A stretch of DNA of 64,000 nt from Hetaerina americana (Eukaryota > Arthropoda > Insecta > Odonata > Calopterygidae): positions 856,501-920,500 of the forward strand of contig JAKTNV010000114.1 of the NCBI GenBank assembly GCA_022747635.1, given 5' to 3'. The notes below the pieces were generated by a model that had not been told where the DNA came from, made no database searches, and worked only from the letters and a program-made list of their open reading frames with translations. This document shows positions 59,151-64,000 of the stretch, one piece after another. Made by a program: the position numbers and the translations under genes. Positions within the stretch are counted from its first letter, which is position 1. Each line of letters begins with the position of its first letter.

Positions 59151-59859
59151 TAATTTGAGTGAAATACATAACACATGTTTAGACTCACTAGAGAAACTTG
59201 AAAAGTCGTGTACAGACGAATATTTTTTCATAAAACGTGCATCAGACCTAAGGTGTGACGCCTTTCTGCTCCCTTCCCCCACACGCCCTCCCCCCTCACG
59301 CTCCCCATTCGCTCTAGATACTGCTCCAATTCCACTCACCCCCCACCCACCCCCCTTGGCGCCTCTTTCTACTCACCTCAACCCTGGCACCTGCCACCGT
59401 TTTGACTTGGTGAGATCGGACCGAGATATGAGCGAAAAAGAAACACTCTCGCTGTCTAAGAGTCCTGTAATTATAATTCGATTTCAACGTTGGCTCTTTA
59501 ATTCTAACGTCAACTGACGTAATTACTGAGGACAGTCGGTTTGGAGGTAATTTCAAGTAGTCAGCACTTGCAGCGATGACTTGGAGCGCCCTCCTTATTT
59601 TCGTGCGGCGTGTTATAGAAACGGTAATTGTGCGGGACGGTAACTTTGACTAAGAGTGAGAGAAAATATCCTTGTAGCCCGCAATTATATGCATGCGTTA
59701 GTAGAGAGGGAAATCAGGGAAGGGGTGTAATAAGGGGCTAAAAAAACAGTATATAGGAATTCCAACCTTCGGTGAATGTTGACACGCGCCGTTCTCAGTG
59801 GACATATATCGTAGGCATTATTTAGAGTGGATGTCAAGTATGTTATTAATATTTTTTTA
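59151..59859. other. Unassigned sequence
   Basis: A C-rich patch lies at 59265-59400. No supported feature up to the RTE 3' end. Confidence 0.35.
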
Positions 59860-61260
59860 AGGTAATCTACCGGTTAAGGTAGGTTTTTGGATGGACGCAG
59901 CTACTACATAAATAATTTGTGACTCCTTTTAAAACACAAAATCCAGCATCCTACTCTACATCTCTGACCCCTCTTCATCTCTGAGTACTTTCTTCCTCCC
60001 TTCATCCCGTCCAACATCCCTATCCTGTTCCTTCCCTTTCCTCTTTCGCCCAACATTCTCCCCTCTTTCACAGTCTTCAACATCCCACTGCCGGTCAATA
60101 CCCCCTTCATCCACTTTTCCTGCCTCCATAGGATTTCTCCCCCCAAACCCCGCTCTTCGCCCACCATACCAAGTACTTCCTCATTTGTTTTCTTCTCTGT
60201 CCATTTCACCTTCTCCATTCTTCTCCACACCCACATTTCAAAAGCCTCCAGTCTACGTCTATCCTCCTGCTTCAATGACCACGTTTCCGCACCGTACATA
60301 GCTACGCTCCATATCAAAGTTTTTACGAGTCTTTTCTTAACATCCTTACTCAAAGTCCCTGTCATCAACTCCCTCCTCCTTGTGAAAGCCTCTTTGCCCA
60401 GGGCAATTCTTCGCCTTACGTCCCAACTACTTTGACCGTGTTGGTCCAAAACACTACCGAGATACGTAAACTGTTCTACCTGATCTAGTTTTTGCCCTCC
60501 TATTATAATGTTTAGCTTAGCCTTTTTCTTTCTAGAAAATCGCATAACCTTTGTTTTATTAATATTGATTCTCATCCCATACCTGTCGCACTGAATATCC
60601 AATTCACTCAGCAATGCTTGCAGCCCCTTGGCTGACTGACAAACTAAAGCTTGGTCATCAGCAAACCTAACTGATTTTACGAATTCCCCGCCCACTTTCA
60701 TTCCTACCTCGAGTTCTTCCCATTCCTCTTTGATCATTTCCTCTGCATACAGGTTGAACAGCAACGGTGATAATGGGCAACCCTGCCTTACACCTCTTCC
60801 TAACACTGCCCAACCGGACTCCCCGTTCCCCACTCGCACCTGAGCAGTCTGAGACATGTACAGGTTGCGAATTAGCCTCCTTTTCCTCCAATCTATTCCT
60901 ATTTTCTGCAATATACTCATTAGTTTTTCCAAATTAACTCTATGAAACGCTTTTTCGAAATCTACGAAACAGGCAAATACCTCCTGGTTGTGTTTTATAT
61001 TCCTCTCGATTAATAATCTCATTATTGCAATGGCATCACGCGTACCTCTCCCCTTCCTAAACCCAAACTGATCATCCCCTAAGTAATCATTTGCCCTATT
61101 CTCTATCCTTTTGTTAATGATCCTGAGAACAACTTTAGCGGCGTGAGATATCAAACTAATTGTCCTATAGTCCTCACATGACGTGGCCTTTACCTTTTTC
61201 GGAATAGGAACTAAAACTGATCTCACAAAGTCTCACAAAGTCACAAAGTCTGATCTCACA
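59860..61260 (-). mobile_element. RTE-like retrotransposon, best preserved copy, 5'-truncated
   Basis: The 3' terminus at the left end (AGGTAATCTACCGGTTAAGG, then TAGGTTTTTGGATGGACG in plus orientation) is the family hallmark. The coding region is uninterrupted up to about 61226. Everything upstream of the reverse transcriptase (the endonuclease seen in 28320-28800) is missing. A short tandem duplication of TCTCACAAAG units marks the 5' junction at 61217-61260. No (TAA)n tail is evident at this copy. Confidence 0.92.
59904..61226 (-). CDS. Reverse transcriptase of an RTE-like LINE, 5'-partial
   Basis: This 440-residue frame copies element RNA into DNA at a nicked target in the active element. 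Visible motifs: DYRTISLISHAAKVVLRI (19-36, block 2), DQFGFRKGRGTRDA (52-65), FVDFEKAF (87-94, catalytic Asp89), GVRQGCPLSP (145-154), FADD (188-191, catalytic pair Asp190-Asp191), GMRININKTKV (217-227) and YLGSVLD (255-261). YGAETW (311-316) and a basic C-terminal tail follow. There is no internal stop. The frame opens at GTG, not ATG, and continues from lost upstream coding, so this is a truncated polyprotein fragment rather than a gene with its own start. I place it in the RTE group from the C-terminal GAETW type and trinucleotide tails; the group assignment is less sure than the enzyme. Confidence 0.9.
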   Translation of the reverse strand: MRSVLVPIPKKVKATSCEDYRTISLISHAAKVVLRIINKRIENRANDYLGDDQFGFRKGRGTRDAIAIMRLLIERNIKHNQEVFACFVDFEKAFHRVNLEKLMSILQKIGIDWRKRRLIRNLYMSQTAQVRVGNGESGWAVLGRGVRQGCPLSPLLFNLYAEEMIKEEWEELEVGMKVGGEFVKSVRFADDQALVCQSAKGLQALLSELDIQCDRYGMRININKTKVMRFSRKKKAKLNIIIGGQKLDQVEQFTYLGSVLDQHGQSSWDVRRRIALGKEAFTRRRELMTGTLSKDVKKRLVKTLIWSVAMYGAETWSLKQEDRRRLEAFEMWVWRRMEKVKWTEKKTNEEVLGMVGEERGLGGEILWRQEKWMKGVLTGSGMLKTVKEGRMLGERGKGRNRIGMLDGMKGGRKYSEMKRGQRCRVGCWILCFKRSHKLFM

Positions 61261-62332
61261 ATATGCTTTCACATAATTTAAACATTAAAATAGAGACTTC
61301 TCTTGGGCAGAGGAGAGTGTAGATCGAGTGCATTGGGTCTCTTGCTCCCCCTAGAAGTTACTCCTATTCCAAATATTCAAAGGATATTACAACGATTCTG
61401 TGAAAATGAATTGAATACATTAGAAGACACTCAAATACTCCATGGAATCCTTCAATACCATAAATAGAGTACACCTTAATATTCATTCTAGAAACAGAAA
61501 AATTATCACATTTATCATGATAAGACAAATAATTGTACCACGCTTGCACGGAAATATTTTTATGTGTAGTAAATGTAGTAATGCCTTAATAGCTAGATTC
61601 CTTATTTACAAGAGCAATCATTCTCTCTGGGCCAACTTTTAAATACGAGGCGCGCTGTAGAGAAGGATTGATCAAGACCAATTTTTTTGATTGGTGTTTT
61701 ATTAATAAAACTGGCTTTCGAGCTAATGAATAAAGACGCCATGGATAGTTTTAAAAGGAGTAGGTGAAAGAGCTTTTAAGGTGAGGTTTAAGGTACATAT
61801 AGAGTGCTCTGCTCTTTTCACCATTACATCGTAAGAATCGATTCGTTACCTATGCACCAAGAAGTTTAATGATTATTACTAAACATATAACTAGTTTCTC
61901 ACACTTTAAAAATAATGGCATGAACTATTCCACTACCAAATATTGTCGTCTTTTTTTATTATTTTTGAGCTAAACATGTTACTTCATTTACTTCTAAAAA
62001 TGTTTTCACATAGACTACTTTGATTAAAAAAGTTAGAAAGTAAACGAACCACTTGCTTCTTAAGTATTAACGGAGTTTCATTGGTAACTCATAGGCGTTA
62101 TATTTATATATTTAAAATTTTACCACGGTATATATATTTAAACATTTAACCACGGCCACTATGCTCACATATTTCGTAGTCGAATTCTATTTGCTTCATC
62201 TTTTAAAAGCTGAACATTAAGAACCCCCACAATTCCATGTTAATGTCGTTCAAATAGATTTCAAGTTGAATAGAATGATTTGAGGCGTCACTTTGTGGAA
62301 GCGATTCATATTGGAAAAGAAATACTTAGTTA
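61261..62332. other. Unassigned AT-rich sequence
   Basis: A minor two-unit tandem (TTTTACCACGG and TTTAACCACGG, each after TATATTTAAA) lies at about 62102-62155. Nothing else recognised. Confidence 0.4.
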
Positions 62333-62406
62333 TTCCACATATATTTTACCTGATGATGACTTTGTAAGTCGAAACCTAGGTCGTGCTTAATAAAATATGA
62401 GTGGAA
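62333..62406 (+). ncRNA. Hammerhead-ribozyme-like motif
   Basis: The core CTGATGA (62350-62356) is followed by one extra T, stem II GACTT/AAGTC (62358-62362 and 62366-62370) with loop TGT, then GAAA (62371-62374). Stem III is ACC/GGT (62374-62376, 62379-62381) with loop TA, and the cleavage-site residue is C62382, giving a GTC triplet. Stem I pairs 62333-62348 with 62391-62406 at 15 of 16 positions including one wobble. This is the type I layout found in some Penelope-like retroelements and retrozymes. The extra base between core and stem II departs from the canonical fold. AATAAA lies within stem I (62389-62394). Confidence 0.55.
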
Positions 62407-63569
62407 GAAGAAAGTACTTTTTTTCCCGAGATTTTAAGTAATTTTCCCTAAAACTTTGCCTTCTATCATCCCATACTAGTACCGAGGAACAGGCTGTCAT
62501 ATTTTACACAGTTTTATAATACATCAGTAGCTTAATCAACACGTGATCTTGTGTGATGTGTTCTTCTTTCCACTTAAGATTTCATCCCAATGCAATGTAA
62601 CGGTGATGCATAAGTGATATAACGTTTTCATTGTAAACCATCTTTTCGTACACGGATGTCTCCTTTACTTCTGCAGTCTTTTAAGATAAGTTTTCGGAAA
62701 TAATTGCGTCAGCCAAATTTTCTAGCTAGTCTATTATTTTTCTAGCGTAAATTCTTCTCAACGCTTTCAAAATTCAACTCTGTCATGCTCATTATTTTGG
62801 GTCATCTACGAGTACAACGTAATTTATTCAGGCAGATCATACACCTATTTTGTCTTAGAATGTCAGCAAATATATCTCAATTTTAATCGTACCAATCAGA
62901 GAAGCATATTATGGTGTCAAGTATTAGTGAACATAAAAGACAGTTTTTAATATGTTTATAATTGGTTTTCAGCTGAATAAATCATTTTCCTACTACACGT
63001 AGCGTTGTATACATTAGTTTATTGTTAGATTACACATCTCAAACGCAAATTTCATGAATCACATATAAGACGTAAATATTTTCTGCACTCCAAGTCTAGT
63101 TTCTCATTGCGATTAATATTTAAGCGATACTGGTACAAGCGTTAGTCATAAAACTTTTTAATTAAAGTGTATATAAACCTTTGTCGGTCCGAGCCAACCT
63201 TCTTACAAGTGAATATTTACTGGTGAGCTATTTATTACCTGAATGAAATTAAGGCCTCGCATCGCTATAATTCAAGGTAAGCCCGATCGGTAACTGCATT
63301 GACTTCTAACTAATATACTGCCTTTGGCACCCTGCTGTTCAATGTGAAAAACAGAATGCTTGTTAAGGACAGGAAAAGAAATTTTACATTAATTTTGATA
63401 TCAAACGAATAACTGATTATTGTTTGCCAAATTAGACATATTGACAGGAGAAGCTTCCAAAATCATTACTTAATTTCAATTACATTTGAAATTAATGACG
63501 AAATACAGTGCAATACATTAGCATGCATCGTAGCCATAATCAAAAACGACAGCTATCACACATAAGTTT
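62407..63569. other. Unassigned AT-rich sequence
   Basis: I recognise nothing here. Confidence 0.4.
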
Positions 63570-63660
63570 GATAGGTGGGTATAGGGCTCACATAACACCA
63601 CCACACAACCAATGACGTGTGGAATTCACACAGGATGGCAAAGGGTGTCAATTCCTTACA
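63570..63660 (-). mobile_element. SINE family A fragment, diverged
   Basis: GGGTATAGGGCTCACATAAC, then GACGTGTGGAATTCACACAG, then GGTGTCAATTCCTTAC follows the order of the SINE body at 3786-3911, with an extra insertion between the first two blocks. It is the oldest-looking copy of the family here. Confidence 0.45.
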
Positions 63661-63810
63661 ATAAGTCTTGAATTTATTCTACAAATGCCTACATTTAAAA
63701 TTTCTGAAATATGACTTATTTTCCTGTTATATACTTGCGTGTGATAAATTGATATTCCGAATATAAGTTCAACATTGAGTCAATTGGAATTCATAGGGAT
63801 TTGTAACTTA

Positions 63811-64000
63811 CGAGGGTCATCCGGAAAGTAGTACCCGTTCGTGAAATAAAGACACAAAAGTAAATATTAACAAACATAAAAAATTTTATTTGAAAGAGGA
63901 TACTTTAAACTACTTCTCAACATAATCTCCAAGCAAATTAAGGCATTTGTCATAACGTGTGACAAGTTTCTGTATGCCTGCTGCATAGTCCTTCGCCGCC
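63811..64000 (-). mobile_element. Second copy of the 8-kb mariner, cut by the window edge
   Basis: It starts CGAGGGTCATCCGGAAAGTA next to TA (63809-63810). Over 190 bp it differs from 7969-8158 at two positions with no gaps, and lies in the same orientation. It includes the transposase C-terminal codons (LVTRYDKCLNLLGDYVEK on the minus strand). Whether the rest carries the same deletion cannot be seen. Confidence 0.95.

Noticed and set aside
59904..61226. Complete host gene for a 440-residue enzyme
   Set aside because: The frame opens at GTG, lacks the upstream endonuclease, and ends in the family's retrotransposon 3' terminus; it is a 5'-truncated mobile element.

Overview
This window looks like repeat-dominated intergenic or intronic DNA from an arthropod nuclear genome, probably an insect. 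It is AT-rich with a few isolated GC-rich islands. It is crowded with mariner-type transposons, one abundant non-LTR retrotransposon family (RTE-like), tRNA-derived SINEs and long (AT)n arrays. I found no bacterial, phage, plasmid or CRISPR features and no host protein-coding exon that I can defend. Every recognisable coding stretch belongs to a mobile element. The species assignment is inference only.

Layout. The first 25 kb is mostly unassignable AT-rich sequence. It holds a palindromic pair of LINE-type 3' ends (2.9 kb), an (AT)n array flanking a SINE (3.6-3.9 kb), two near-perfect hairpins (5.0 and 9.6 kb), a short mariner with perfect terminal repeats (8.0-8.7 kb), GC islands (10.7, 12.4 and 14.2 kb), a fold-back element (13.2 kb) and RTE pieces (6.5, 19.8, 22.7 and 23.8 kb). 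From 25.6 to 28.8 kb lies the longest retrotransposon: a decayed, near full-length RTE-like element on the minus strand. Endonuclease, linker, reverse transcriptase and C-terminal region are all recognisable, and it is broken by a mariner relic and a LINE 3'-end insertion. From 29 to 42 kb there are more GC islands, three tRNA-derived SINEs, a CR1/L2-like LINE tail (35.2-36.0 kb) and a hammerhead-like motif (38.8 kb).

From 43 to 46.8 kb there is a nest of (AT)n arrays, a hairpin repeat, two mariner relics and an RTE 3' end. From 48 to 54 kb come a tRNA-like/fold-back element, three RTE copies (one tandemly duplicated and internally deleted), two mariners and an RTE piece on the plus strand. 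From 57 to 59 kb there are two more mariners. The best preserved RTE copy (59.9-61.3 kb, minus strand) has all reverse transcriptase catalytic motifs in one open frame but is 5'-truncated. A well-formed hammerhead-ribozyme-like motif lies at 62.3 kb. The right edge cuts a second copy of the 8-kb mariner.

How they work together. The RTE-like element supplies reverse transcriptase and could mobilise its own truncated copies. The SINEs depend on some LINE for movement. All eight mariner relics long enough to judge have kept the DNA-binding helix-turn-helix part and the C-terminus but lost most of the catalytic core, so none can encode a working transposase. The two near-identical copies at 8.0 and 63.8 kb suggest that such shortened copies were moved recently by a transposase made elsewhere. 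The most interesting signals are three motifs with hammerhead-ribozyme architecture, the repeated loss of the mariner catalytic core, and two families of palindromic elements.
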